Assembly: GCA_902363255.1 (NCBI GenBank)
Contig: CABIZO010000002.1
Coordinates: 124,001 to 188,000 of the forward strand
DNA: 64,000 nucleotides
Origin: Peptostreptococcaceae bacterium
Lineage (GTDB): Bacteria; Bacillota; Clostridia; Peptostreptococcales; Peptostreptococcaceae
Direction of reading: 5' to 3'
The translations under genes were made by a program, and so were the position numbers. The notes under the pieces were generated by a model that saw nothing but the letters and a program-made list of their open reading frames with translations, was not told where the DNA came from and searched no databases. This document shows, piece by piece, positions 19,928 to 31,300 of this stretch (positions are counted from its first letter, which is position 1; each line of letters starts with the position of its first letter).

Positions 19928-21844
19928 TTAAGCCTTTGATTTTTCTTTATCTTTATATAAAATTGTGTATTTTATTAAAGTAAAGATTAATATTGCAAAG
20001 AAAACTATGGAACCTATTTGACCTAGGCTAACACTTTCAGAAAGGTTAATTATATCCCCAACGCTCTTACCACCTATTTTAATTATAGCTAAAATAGCTA
20101 GAAGAACACCAACTAAACCTTCACCAGCTATAAGACCAGAAGTGTATAGAATTCCTCTGTCCACTTGCTCTTTTTTCTCTGTTTCTGTAGATTTCTTTCT
20201 TCTCTCAGTAAATAATCTTATCAGACCACCTACCATTATTCCAGCACTTAAGTGGATTGGAAGGTATAGACCAACTGCAAATGGAAGTATTGGAATACCA
20301 AGAATCTCTACAGCTAAACCTACACTTGCACCTGCAAATATTAATGGCCAAGGAAGATTTCCATCCATAACACCTTCAACAACAAGCTTCATAAGAGTTG
20401 CTTGTGGAGCAGGTATGTCTTTTGAACCAAATCCCCATGCAGTATCTAATAAATAAAGAACTGCACCTATTGTTATGGCAGAGATTACAACCCCAACTAT
20501 TTCTCCTAACTGTTGTTTTCTAGGAGTAGCACCAACTATATAACCAGTTTTTAAGTCTTGTGAAGAATCCCCAGCGATAGCAGCTATAATACATATTATA
20601 GAACCTATAGCTATAGAACCTAACATACCTTGTTGACCTACCATTCCTGAAGATTTTAAAGCTAAAGTAGATATAAGTAAAGTAGCTATTGCCATACCAG
20701 AAACTGGGTTATTACTACTTCCAACAAGGCCAACAAGTCTTGATGATACTGTTGCAAAGAAGAAACCAAAGACAGCTATAAGCACTGCTCCAAGTAAGTT
20801 AACTGGAATAGCAGGTATTAGCCAAATAGCTATTATTACTGCTAAAGCACCAAACATAACTACTTTCATAGACATGTCATTATCAGTTCTTAAAGTAGAG
20901 CTTTCTCCTTTTATAGAATAGTCTTTCATAGCTTTTCTAAAAGTATCTACTATTAAAGGAAGAGATTTGATTAAACTTAAGATACCACCAAATGCAACTG
21001 CACCAGCACCTATGTATCTTATATAATTATCCCAAATTCCCCAATAATCTAATGAACTGATTGGATCTGTTGCAGGATAAAGAACTACATCTCCACCAAA
21101 TAAAGAAATCATTGGTATAAGAACAAACCATCCAACTAGTGCACCAGAGAACATATATCCAGATATTTTGTAGCCACAGATATATCCAACACCCACAAGG
21201 GCAGGCAGTACGTCTATACCAATGGCACAGTTTGTATATCCTGGTATTGCCCATTCTATTTCGCTAGGGAAAATTTTAAGTCCATCTGCTATAAATTTGT
21301 AAACAGCAGATATACCTAGACCAGCGAAAACTATAGAAGCTTTTGATCCACCTTCTTCACCAGCAAGTAAAACTTCTGCACAAGCAGTTCCTTCTGGATA
21401 AGGTAGGACACCATGCTCCTTAACAATTAGTGCTCTTCTTAGTGGTATCATGAAAAATACTCCAAGTAAACCACCGCATAAAGCTATAAGTGCAATTTCA
21501 ATCAAACTAGGGCTACCAATTCCCCATTCCTTCATCCATATAAACATGGCAGGTAGAGTGAATATAGCACCAGCAGCCAGTGATTCACCAGCAGAACCTA
21601 TAGTTTGAACTATGTTGTTTTCTAGTATAGATTCTCCTTTTAAAATAACTCTTAAAATACCCATAGATATAACTGCTGCAGGTATAGATGCAGATACAGT
21701 CATACCAACCCTTAAACCTAGATAAGCGTTAGCAGCACCGAATATAATTGCGATGATAGCACCTAAGATGATTGACGTAGCAGTAAATTCAGGAACTACT
21801 TTGTTTGCAGGTATAAAGGGTTTAAACTCCTTTTGATCCTCCAT
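19928..21844 (-). CDS. OPT family oligopeptide transporter
   Basis: 638 residues with about 14-16 hydrophobic segments. Typical OPT motifs are NAYLGLRVGMTVSASIPAA, LPYPEGTACAEVLLAGEEGG and DSSQDLKTGYIVGATPR. AAAGGAGG precedes the ATG. It is a proton-coupled importer of peptides or metal chelates in the plasma membrane. It stands alone, with a terminator on the upstream side closing the ECF operon. Confidence 0.9.
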   Translation of the reverse strand: MEDQKEFKPFIPANKVVPEFTATSIILGAIIAIIFGAANAYLGLRVGMTVSASIPAAVISMGILRVILKGESILENNIVQTIGSAGESLAAGAIFTLPAMFIWMKEWGIGSPSLIEIALIALCGGLLGVFFMIPLRRALIVKEHGVLPYPEGTACAEVLLAGEEGGSKASIVFAGLGISAVYKFIADGLKIFPSEIEWAIPGYTNCAIGIDVLPALVGVGYICGYKISGYMFSGALVGWFVLIPMISLFGGDVVLYPATDPISSLDYWGIWDNYIRYIGAGAVAFGGILSLIKSLPLIVDTFRKAMKDYSIKGESSTLRTDNDMSMKVVMFGALAVIIAIWLIPAIPVNLLGAVLIAVFGFFFATVSSRLVGLVGSSNNPVSGMAIATLLISTLALKSSGMVGQQGMLGSIAIGSIICIIAAIAGDSSQDLKTGYIVGATPRKQQLGEIVGVVISAITIGAVLYLLDTAWGFGSKDIPAPQATLMKLVVEGVMDGNLPWPLIFAGASVGLAVEILGIPILPFAVGLYLPIHLSAGIMVGGLIRLFTERRKKSTETEKKEQVDRGILYTSGLIAGEGLVGVLLAILAIIKIGGKSVGDIINLSESVSLGQIGSIVFFAILIFTLIKYTILYKDKEKSKA

Positions 21845-21960
21845 TACGAAAGTCCTCCTTTAAAATATTCAGAAAATTCACATAAAAGGATTATATAAAT
21901 TTCCTATTATATGTGCATATTCCACATTAAATTTAAAATACCTTCTTATAAGTTACAAAT

Positions 21961-21990
21961 AAAAAAACGTGACCCAGTGGGTCACGTTTT
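21961..21990 (-). terminator. Terminator of the ECF transporter operon
   Basis: A 12-bp stem AAAACGTGACCC / GGGTCACGTTTT with a 3-base loop and T-runs on both sides. It overlaps the stop codon of the ECF T gene. Confidence 0.85.
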
Positions 21991-22816
21991 ATAAAGGATA
22001 ATAGAATCCTGTAATTACATTATTTTTTAAGTATATGGCACTACAAAAAATGATTATACAAATTGCTATAGTAACATAGTCAGCTAATTTAAAACTTTTA
22101 TAGCTGTACCAAGTTCTTTTTCTTTTCTTTCCAAAGGATCTTAATTCCATGGCATTAGATACAGTTTCGATTCTTTTAAGAGAAGAGGAAACTAATGGTA
22201 CAAATATTGTAGTGTAGTTTTTTAATATTTCACCTATACTGCCTTCACCTTTATGGAAAGCTAGACCTCTTGCTTGTTGAGCGTCTAAAATATTTCTGTA
22301 CTCACGTTGTACATCAGGTATATATCTAAATGCAATATTTGCAGCATAAGCAATTTTATATGGTATACCTATTTTATTTAAACTGCTAGCAAACTCACTT
22401 GGATGTGTTGTAAATATAAATATAGCAGTAATAGGCATTAATACAGCATATTTTAATGATATAGTCAAAACATAGAAAAGAGTTTCTTTGTTTATATATG
22501 CATATCCTATATTTATTAATTCTGTGTTTGTTCCTACTAACTCGCTACCATATTGTGGAGTGATTAGTAGAATAAAAATTACATTTATTATATTGAAAAC
22601 AACCATTATCCATAATAGTGGTTTTAATGTTTTCGATGGAATTTGAGAGAAATATAGCATTATGGCACTAACTACAGCCATGGCTAAGAAAACTCTCACA
22701 TCAAGAAACATTACTGTTATCATTGTCCATGTAATGAATAATAATATTTTACTTACACCACTTAATCTATGGAAAATAGAGTCACCCTCAATATATAGAG
22801 TTTGGGCCCTACTCAT
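21989..22816 (-). CDS. ECF transporter transmembrane (T) component
   Basis: 275 residues with about six hydrophobic segments. The two coupling motifs AQQARG and AMELRSFG are present near the C-terminus; these touch the ATPases. It is the last gene of the S-A-A-T operon and starts 10 bases after the ATPase gene. As the operon carries its own T and fused A proteins, this is a dedicated (group I) ECF system and not one using a shared module. Confidence 0.9.
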   Translation of the reverse strand: MSRAQTLYIEGDSIFHRLSGVSKILLFITWTMITVMFLDVRVFLAMAVVSAIMLYFSQIPSKTLKPLLWIMVVFNIINVIFILLITPQYGSELVGTNTELINIGYAYINKETLFYVLTISLKYAVLMPITAIFIFTTHPSEFASSLNKIGIPYKIAYAANIAFRYIPDVQREYRNILDAQQARGLAFHKGEGSIGEILKNYTTIFVPLVSSSLKRIETVSNAMELRSFGKKRKRTWYSYKSFKLADYVTIAICIIIFCSAIYLKNNVITGFYYPL

Positions 22817-22826
22817 TGTATTTCAC

Positions 22827-24512
22827 CTATCTTTCATAATCTATAAAGAACTGTACAAAATCATTTGGGTTTTCCATACCAATAGCTTTTGCTAATGTTG
22901 ATAATGACGTTTCTTTTAAGTTTGCTTGTTTTATAATATTTTTATCAGTTAAAATGCAAGATGGTTTATCATCAGCGATTTTTTTACCATTAGAAAGTAC
23001 TACGGCTCTGTCACAATATTCTAGTGTTAATTGCATATCGTGAGTTATAAGTATTATGGAAATTCCTTTTTCTGATAAAGATTTTATAAATTCCATAAAC
23101 TCAGTATAGTGTTTATGATCCTGACCTGCAGTTGGCTCATCAAGAATTATAACATCTGGATTTATTGCTAAAATAGATGCTATAGTGACTCTTTTCTTTT
23201 GGCCGTAGCTAAGTGCATTAATTGGCCAATTTCTATATGGATATAAACCACAAATTTTTAATACTTCTTCAATCTTTGTATCTATTTCTTCTTTTGAGTA
23301 ACCTCTGCACTTTAAACCTAAGGCAATTTCATCTTTTATCATATGTTGAGATATCATTTGATTTGGATTTTGCATAACATATCCTATAGAAGAACCTCTT
23401 TTCTTTATGCTCCAAGAGTCAATGCACTCATTATTTAAAAAGATATTACCTTCTTTACATTTTAAAATTCCTGTTATAACTCTACATAAAGTAGATTTCC
23501 CAGCTCCATTGTTTCCTAAAACTCCTAAGATCTCACCCTTGTTAAGAGAGAAGGATACATTTTCTAAAGTGTTTTTTACTTTATCATGAGAGAAAGTTAA
23601 ATTCTTTATTTCAAGAATTTTTTCTTCTTTATTATTGTTTTTTATAGAAATATTTTTAGATTCGTTGTGGAACCAATTTTTTATATTTTCTTTGGAATCT
23701 TCACTTATATTATTTAAGTCTCTTAAATCATTTATATTTTCAAAATTGCAGTTAGCATATTTCATAGCTGAGACATAAAGAGGTTCTCTAAGTCCATTTT
23801 CTTCTAATATATCTGATTTTAAAATGTTATTAGGAGTACCAACAGCCTTAACTTCACCCTTGTTGATAACAATAACTTTGTCAAAAGGTTGTTCTAACAC
23901 ATCTTCAATTCTATGCTCAACTATTATAATAGTTTTATTTGTCTTTTTATGAATATTATTAATTAACTCCATTATTTCTTTTCCGCTAGCAGGGTCTAAG
24001 TTTGCCAAAGGTTCATCGAAAAGTAGTACTTGAGCATCGCTACCAAGAACACCAGCTAATGAAACTCTTTGTTTTTGTCCTCCAGACAGTTCATAAGGAC
24101 TACTATTAATAAAATCATTCATATTTACTAATTCAAGTGCATTTACAACTTTAACTTTCATTTCATTTATTGGCATAGCATTATTTTCAAAATTAAACGC
24201 AACATCTTCTCCAACAGAAAGCCCTATAAACTGTGAGTCTTGATCTTGCATTATTGTACCGACTTTTTTACTTATATCAGATAAACTTTCTTCATAAGGT
24301 TTAATATTGTCTATAATAAGCTCTCCTTCAATTTCACCACTGTATGAAAAAGGAATAAGTCCGTTTATACAATGAGAAAGAGTAGATTTACCAGAACCAC
24401 TTGGTCCAACTATTAAGACTTTTTCACCTTTATTAATAGTTACATCTATATTCTTTAAAGTTTTATCAACCACATTGTTGTATTTAAAACTAAAGTTTTT
24501 AAAACTTATCAT
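22827..24512 (-). CDS. ECF transporter fused double ATPase (A-A')
   Basis: 561 residues with two complete ABC ATPase domains. The first has GPSGSGKST, LSGGQKQR and LLFDEPLANLD; the second has GNNGAGKST, LSYGQKKR and IILDEPTAGQD. Both retain switch His (VEH, THD). Fused A-A' proteins are common in clostridial ECF systems. The ribosome site AAAAGGAG lies in a 15-bp sequence also found at the end of the S gene, see 24522-24651. Confidence 0.92.
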   Translation of the reverse strand: MISFKNFSFKYNNVVDKTLKNIDVTINKGEKVLIVGPSGSGKSTLSHCINGLIPFSYSGEIEGELIIDNIKPYEESLSDISKKVGTIMQDQDSQFIGLSVGEDVAFNFENNAMPINEMKVKVVNALELVNMNDFINSSPYELSGGQKQRVSLAGVLGSDAQVLLFDEPLANLDPASGKEIMELINNIHKKTNKTIIIVEHRIEDVLEQPFDKVIVINKGEVKAVGTPNNILKSDILEENGLREPLYVSAMKYANCNFENINDLRDLNNISEDSKENIKNWFHNESKNISIKNNNKEEKILEIKNLTFSHDKVKNTLENVSFSLNKGEILGVLGNNGAGKSTLCRVITGILKCKEGNIFLNNECIDSWSIKKRGSSIGYVMQNPNQMISQHMIKDEIALGLKCRGYSKEEIDTKIEEVLKICGLYPYRNWPINALSYGQKKRVTIASILAINPDVIILDEPTAGQDHKHYTEFMEFIKSLSEKGISIILITHDMQLTLEYCDRAVVLSNGKKIADDKPSCILTDKNIIKQANLKETSLSTLAKAIGMENPNDFVQFFIDYER

Positions 24513-24521
24513 TTTTTTCTC

Positions 24522-24651
24522 CTTTTAGTCCTCAATCTTTATATTACTATTTTAAGCAACGGATTTGCCCGAAGTGATAACGAGGTCATATCGTTGGCGC
24601 CATAGTGGATTACAAATTGAGACTTTTAGTCCTCAATTTGTAATCCACTAT
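24522..24651. repeat. Inserted structured spacer between ECF S and A genes
   Basis: A 15-bp direct repeat (CTTTTAGTCCTCAAT at 24522-24536 and 24623-24637) flanks an 86-bp spacer. Within it, 24602-24621 is a perfect 20-bp inverse of 24632-24651, which is the coding end of the S gene. Without the spacer, the S stop and the ATPase ribosome site would overlap as in a compact operon. The spacer therefore looks like an insertion that rebuilt the ribosome site. Confidence 0.65.
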
Positions 24652-25192
24652 TTTTTTTGTTAGCTCTAATAAAACCAAGTATAGTTGGAACTCCAATACC
24701 TAAAAATACTATTCCGTTTGTAAATATGGCAAGTACAGCTTGTATTTTCATTTTGTCTAAAGGTTCGCCCATAACAACTACATCAAAAACCGCTGCAAAT
24801 ATAAATGCCAATACAATACCAATCATACCTGTGATTATAAGATATGAAACATGGAATTTATTACATAAACCATCTTTTATACTAAATTTCTTACATTTAA
24901 AAACTAGTCCCATAAAAAGACCCATAATTCCAGAGCTTGCAACCCAGCCCCACCAGATTCCCCAGCCGGCAATCATATCAGTAAGCATATGTCCTAAAAA
25001 GCCCATTGAAAAACCAACTAGTGGGCCAAATAGAGCAGAGAAGATTGCAAGTAATGCAATGGCTGGTTTTAACTGTGTATTAGGTCCTATAGGAATTCCA
25101 ACAAATCCTAATGCACCATAAAGAGCAGCAGCAACACCAATAGTTACTATTGTTTTTGTATCTATTTTGATCATTTTACTTCTTTTCTCCAT
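24626..25192 (-). CDS. ECF substrate-binding (S) component, UPF0397-like
   Basis: 188 residues with about five to six membrane helices. A conserved N-terminal AAALYGALGF helix (the S-T contact) and the DMIAGWGIWWGW segment are visible. ATG 25192 is taken as the start. ATG 25174 (MIKIDTKT) is a possible alternative with GGAG a little further upstream. The SAM-I riboswitch ahead argues that the ligand is linked to methionine or S-adenosylmethionine supply, comparable to proposed MtsT-type methionine-precursor transporters. That is inference. Confidence 0.85.
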   Translation of the reverse strand: MEKRSKMIKIDTKTIVTIGVAAALYGALGFVGIPIGPNTQLKPAIALLAIFSALFGPLVGFSMGFLGHMLTDMIAGWGIWWGWVASSGIMGLFMGLVFKCKKFSIKDGLCNKFHVSYLIITGMIGIVLAFIFAAVFDVVVMGEPLDKMKIQAVLAIFTNGIVFLGIGVPTILGFIRANKKNSGLQIED

Positions 25193-25243
25193 TCATCTCT
25201 TTTTAAATTTTATTCATTTTATATTAATGATAATTTTATACAT

Positions 25244-25385
25244 AAAAAAATCTCCTTCTGGCAAGAAAGAGATTATATACGTAATCTTATCTTTCAGAAT
25301 TCTTCTGTAGGAATTAGCACCTTTGTCTTTCGACCGGTTGCTGGGTTTCATAGGGCCAGTCCCTCCACCTCTCTTGATAAGGAAT
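25244..25385 (-). promoter_or_regulatory. SAM-I (S-box) riboswitch with terminator
   Basis: Read on the minus strand, P1 is closed by CTTATC (25376-25381) and GATAAG (25286-25291). Between them are AGAGGTGGAGGGACTGGC, GAAACCCAGCAACC and AAAGGTGCTAATTCC, the hallmark S-box segments. A terminator hairpin with an 11-bp stem (25244-25275) and a run of T follows. High SAM should end transcription before the ECF genes. Confidence 0.93.
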
Positions 25386-28300
25386 ATTCTATTTTGTTTG
25401 AGTTCCACAGTATATTTTATAAATAAAGTCGAAATTTGTCAAGTTAGAAATATCCATAGAAATAATTTACAAAAAAATTACATTTTGATATAAAATATGG
25501 AGGAAAGGTATATTATAGGATATATTTAACTAAAAAATAAATATTTAGGGGGAAACTTATGAGTAAACTAAAGAAAATTTTATCTACTATATTAGTATTA
25601 TGTACAGTAATTACTTGTGGCTTTACGAAAAGTATTGATGCAGCCTCAGTATATGGTAACACTAACTCAAATATAAGTAATGGAGGATATTCAGCGGCAA
25701 GAGGGAATTATACATATATAAGAAGTAGTAAAACCTATAAGAAAACTGAGAGTTCAGATTACTACTATATTCATAGAACTTATAAAAATGGAAGTGCAAA
25801 AAAACAAATAGTAAATAATGCAGCAGAAGAGCCATACATAAATGTAGTTGGAAACCATATGTATTATGTTGGAGTATATGATTCAGGCAACAAATTAGGT
25901 ATTTACAGAGTTAACATCGATGGAACTGGAAAAACGAGATTAATAGGAAATTACAATGATAATTCAATTATTGTAAAAGATAATTATTTATATTATATTA
26001 AAGAAACAGTGAATAATAATTATGATGATGTAGTATCTTTATGTCGTTATAATTTATCAACTAAAAAAACTGTGTCAACATTATACACTACAACAACTAG
26101 ATATATAGATAATATGTCATTATCTGGAGATTATATTTATATAACAGCTCATGGATATGAGAACGATATAATCTACAAAATAAATGTAAAAACTAAATCT
26201 AGAACAATAGTTTATAAATATTCATACGGAGAAGATGACGAGTCATACATTGATGATATGATTTACTACAAAGGAAACATATATTATACAATTTATGATG
26301 ATAAAGACCTTTACGATGAAGAGGATGATACTTGTCAAATATACAGAATATCTTCTAGTGGGAAAAGTAACAAACGTTTATCAAAATATTTTACCACAGG
26401 AATAAATTTATACAACAATAAGATATATTACATTAATACAAATGGAAGTATATGTTCAATAAATTTAGATGGAAGTGCTAGAAAGACTATCAAGAAAGCA
26501 AGTTCAAGTCAATGGCACTACAGCTTAAATATTTCAAATAGCAGAATGTACTTTGGAAGAATAGTAGTAGATCCACATGACATATTTGAAGGAATATTAA
26601 GTGATAACATATATAGAACTACATTATCAGGTTATTCTATGACGATCATATAATAAAGATATAAATAAAGAGGCTATAGCAAATGGAATAGAATTCCTGC
26701 TATAGCCTTTTGTTTATAATTAATAGTTAAGTTGTATATTGCTATTATCATTCAAATATTCGTGTTTGTCCATATCAATATCATTGTGTATAAAGTCTTG
26801 TAAAACTTTTCTTGAATTTAAATCATACAACCAAACCCATCCAGCATTTTTGTATTTTCCGCCTTTAACATGAACATTATCAATAATTGGGAATTGACCT
26901 TGTTTTATAGTTAATGGTTTAAAGTTATAAGCTGTAAATGCCAAGTTTATTAAATCAGATGGTGTAAGATTTGTAGAGACATATGGAAGTAATGTATTTA
27001 AAATATGAGGATATTTAGAAAAATCCATATCTTTTACAGTATTTATAATTGATAACATAACTTGTCTTTGTCTTTGATCTCTATGTATAGCACTATCTGT
27101 AATTCTTACTCTAGTATAGGCAATAGCTTGGTATCCATTTAGTGTTTGCTTACCAGGTGAACTTAAAAGTTTCATATCGCCTTTATTAGAATAAGTGCAT
27201 TGTTCATATGAAGGAACTATATATTGATTAGTTATATCAATCTCATGTTCTTTTACATCAACCTCAACTCCACCTAATATAAATACAATATTCATTAAAT
27301 TATCAAAATCTACTTGAATAAACTTATCTAGTTTTATTTCGAAATTTTCTTCTATAGTTTGGAATAATAATTTTTCTTTACCCCAAAAGTATGCTGCATT
27401 TAACTTACCTTTTCCCTTACCAGGAATATCAACATAAGTATCACGAGCAAGAGATGTTAATTTAATATTTTTATTATTGGAATCAATAGTTGCAATCATC
27501 ATACAGTCAGAACGATAAGCAAGTTCTTTTTCTCTACCATCAGTACCTAATAATAATATATTTGTTATACCATCTACTGATTCATATTTAGAATCATAAG
27601 TATCTTCAACACGTGCACTTGTTGTATTTAGCTTATTATAAAAAGAGTAAAAAGTGAAAACTGGAATTGTTATTAATAATGCCAATAAAATAATTACTAC
27701 TTTTGTAAATTTAGATTTTTTATTTTTTTTTGCCAAAAAATCTCCCCCTTGTTTTGTATTAAATTGAAATTCATAATGGTATTATAACAAAAATTGTAAT
27801 CACAAAGACTGTATTATAAAAACTATACATATTTATAAAAAAATACAGAGAATAAGTAAGGATTTTTAGTAGTATTTTGTTTGAAAAACTTATTAATATA
27901 AGATACAATAAAATTACTATGTGTAAAACAATGAGTGTATAATGGACGACTATAAATATAGCTTTACAAACGTCAATGAAATTAAGTTAATGCAATAATT
28001 AGGAAAAAAGGGAAATAAGGAGAGGTTGTTTTGAAGAAGGTATCAATGATTATAATATCTGCTATCTTAATATGTCTAATAGGTTTAGGTATCATAGGAT
28101 ACTATGTGGAAAAAGATAAGGCAGCTGAAGAAAATAATTCAAAAACTGAAGAGAAAGTAGATCAAGTTGTTGAAGAAGAAAAGTTGATTCTTGATATAGA
28201 TAAATTTGATATTGATAAAATAGAAGGATATACTCCAGGAGAAGATTTAGCGAATAACAATGGTCAAGTAGAAGGAGATGAAAATATAATAGTAGGAGGA

Positions 28301-31300
28301 ATGACTCTTCCTTATTCTATTCCAAATAAAAATATGGAAATCATAAGTATAGGTCAATACTATGGAAAATTTATTGAAGATGGTAGTGATGTAAATAAAG
28401 ATAATGTTCTAGCTATAATAGTAAAAAATACATCAGAAGAGGTTATAGATTATGGCGAAATTAAAATGAGAATAAGAGGGAAAAGTGACATTATCAAATA
28501 TAAAATTACTAATTTAAAACCAGGGGCATGCGCACTTGTTATGGAATCTAGTGGCAAAGTAGAATTTAATAGTGAGGATAACTATATATATCTAAGTTCA
28601 ACAAATGAGATGATAAGTGATTTATCTACAATGAATGATAAGATTTCTATAAAAACTGAAGATAAAAAAATTTCCATAGAAAATTTAAGTGATAAAAATT
28701 TAAATACAGTGTATGTATATTATAAAACTATTTCACCAGGTAATTGTTATTTGGGTGGAATAACTTATCGTGCAAAACTAGAAAAAGTTGAATCTGGAAA
28801 AACTGTTAGTACGAATACAATACATTTTTCTTATACTAATAGTGAAATACTAAAAGTTGAATCTATAAAAGAATAGAATTATAAAGAAAGTAGTCGAATA
28901 ATGTGACTACTTTCTTTTTTGTTATAAATTTAACTGATAAGTAACAGATATAAATAAATTATTTTAATATTATACTTTATTTTGTAAAGAAATGTAGAAA
29001 AAAAACATAATTAGCTTGTTGACATTAAAGTGACACTAAAGTAGAATTTAATTGACGCTTAATTTCCTAAAGAGTTTATGTAAATTTTTTTTACAAAAGA
29101 CATATACTGTAATAATGGAAACTTGAAATACAAGGGGGAGGAATTATGGAAATTAAAAAGAATTTTAATCTACGTAAAATTGCTGGTGAATATATTCTTA
29201 TGCCCAAAAACACATCAGAAGAAAGTTATAGAGGACTAATTAGTCTAAATGAAGTTGAAGCTTTGGTTTGGAGAAATTTAGAAGAGTGTAAAAATGAAGA
29301 AGAGATTCTATCTTTGATTACAAATACGTATATGGTAAAAAAATCAGATGCAAGAAAAGATTTAGGGGATTTTTTAAAGCAACTTGAGGAAGCGGACATA
29401 ATATAGAAGATAAATAAAATAACATATAAAAAAGACAGTATTTACAAATACTGTCTTTTTGTATATAAAAATAAAAAAATGCAAAAAAAATATTTTGTGA
29501 ATGTGTTGCAAATACTAAATTGAATTTGATTATTTGATCATAATTACAATAAAATAAAAAAATATTATTGAAATATTTAATTAAAAGTGGTATTCTATGT
29601 TTGTAACAATTCACTGCGTATATGTAGGTTGTTACTTGCTTTATCAAATGAAAAATAGATAAAGTGCATAGGATAGATAAAATAGTTTAAATATAGATAA
29701 CATGTGTATGAAAAAGAAGGTGACCCCTATTATCACCTTCTTTTTTGTATTGAAAAATATAGTTTTGTAGGAGGTTAAATGAAATATGATTTGCAAAAGT
29801 TTCTAAAATGTGCATGTCATATTTACATCCTTTTATGGTATATATATAATTTAATCAAAAATATTTAAAAATATTCTAACTTTGTAAAAATAGGTATGTG
29901 ACACTTTTGACAAATAATAATGAAAGTATTTTTATACCATTTATTTAATTATTTTCTTGTTCTCAAGAGATAGAATTAATAGGTAGAAATAAAAATTTTA
30001 TGCTTTAGAAAATGTTTTCATATTTAGATTGACACTGACCTAAAATTAATATATTATTTATAGAATATAAATAAAATTTTAACAAAGTTATTACTTTGTG
30101 CAGAGAAGAGTTTTAGAGGGGGAAGTGCTTATGAAAATAAAAAAAGAATTTTGTATGAGAAGTATTTGTGGAGAAAATGCTTTAGTTCCAATAGGTGAAA
30201 CAGCATCATCTTTTAAGGGGATTATCAAGGTGAATAATATAGGAAGTTTTATTTGGAACAATCTTGAAAATGTAGAAAATGAAGAGGAAATCGTTTCTTT
30301 GGTTGCGGCTAAATATAATTTAGAGCTCAACGAAGCAAGAAGTGATGTGGACGGTTTTATTAAATACTTAAAGAATGTAAATATAATATAATGAGAATAA
30401 GATGAAAGAAAGTTGTCTATAAATTAATAGTACAACTTTTTTTAGTTTAATAAATAATATTGAAAAATATTAATAGAATAAAAAAGTTTATCATAACTAT
30501 AAAAAATTAGAAATATAACATAAATGTCACACGAGTTTTCTTGATAAAAAAAAGAAATTATGGTATTTTAAAGTGTAACTATAAAAAATTTAGCAGAAAA
30601 AATGTTAATATGCAGAAAGAGGGGAACTTATGGACAAATACCTTAGTAATAAAATTAAAAATATGTCTTTAATAATGACTTTCTTTGTTGTTATTCTTCA
30701 TTCTAACAACTTGGAAAATTCGTCTGTATTAAATATAAATACATTAGTACAAAATGTCATAGGACAAGGAATTGTAAGAATAGCTGTACCAATGTTCTTT
30801 GTAATTTCAGGATATCTATTCTTTTATAAATTTAAGCCTTCAAAAGAGGCCTTTATATCAAAATACAAAAAAAGATTTAAAAGTTTATTTATACCATACT
30901 TTATATGGTGTACAGGTTGGCTTGTAATATTATATTTAGTAGAACTTACTGCTTTTGGTAGATCAATGTTCTCAGACAGAATTATAGCTGACTACAATGC
31001 GATAGAGTTATTTAAAAATACTTATATCTATCCTTTACCGTATCAATTTTGGTATATTAGAGCATTAATGATAAATGTAGTAATTTCACCAATAATATAC
31101 TATGTAATAGATAAATTAAAAGATAAAGCCTTACTAGTGATAACAGTATTTTGGTTCTTTGATGTTATTTATTACCCTATATTAATGTTTACTATAGGTG
31201 CATGTTTTGCAATAGGTGATTTTGATATTTACTTCAACAAATATAAAAATAGAGGATATTTATTTGGACTTGGATATATTTTATCTATAGTGCTTAAAAC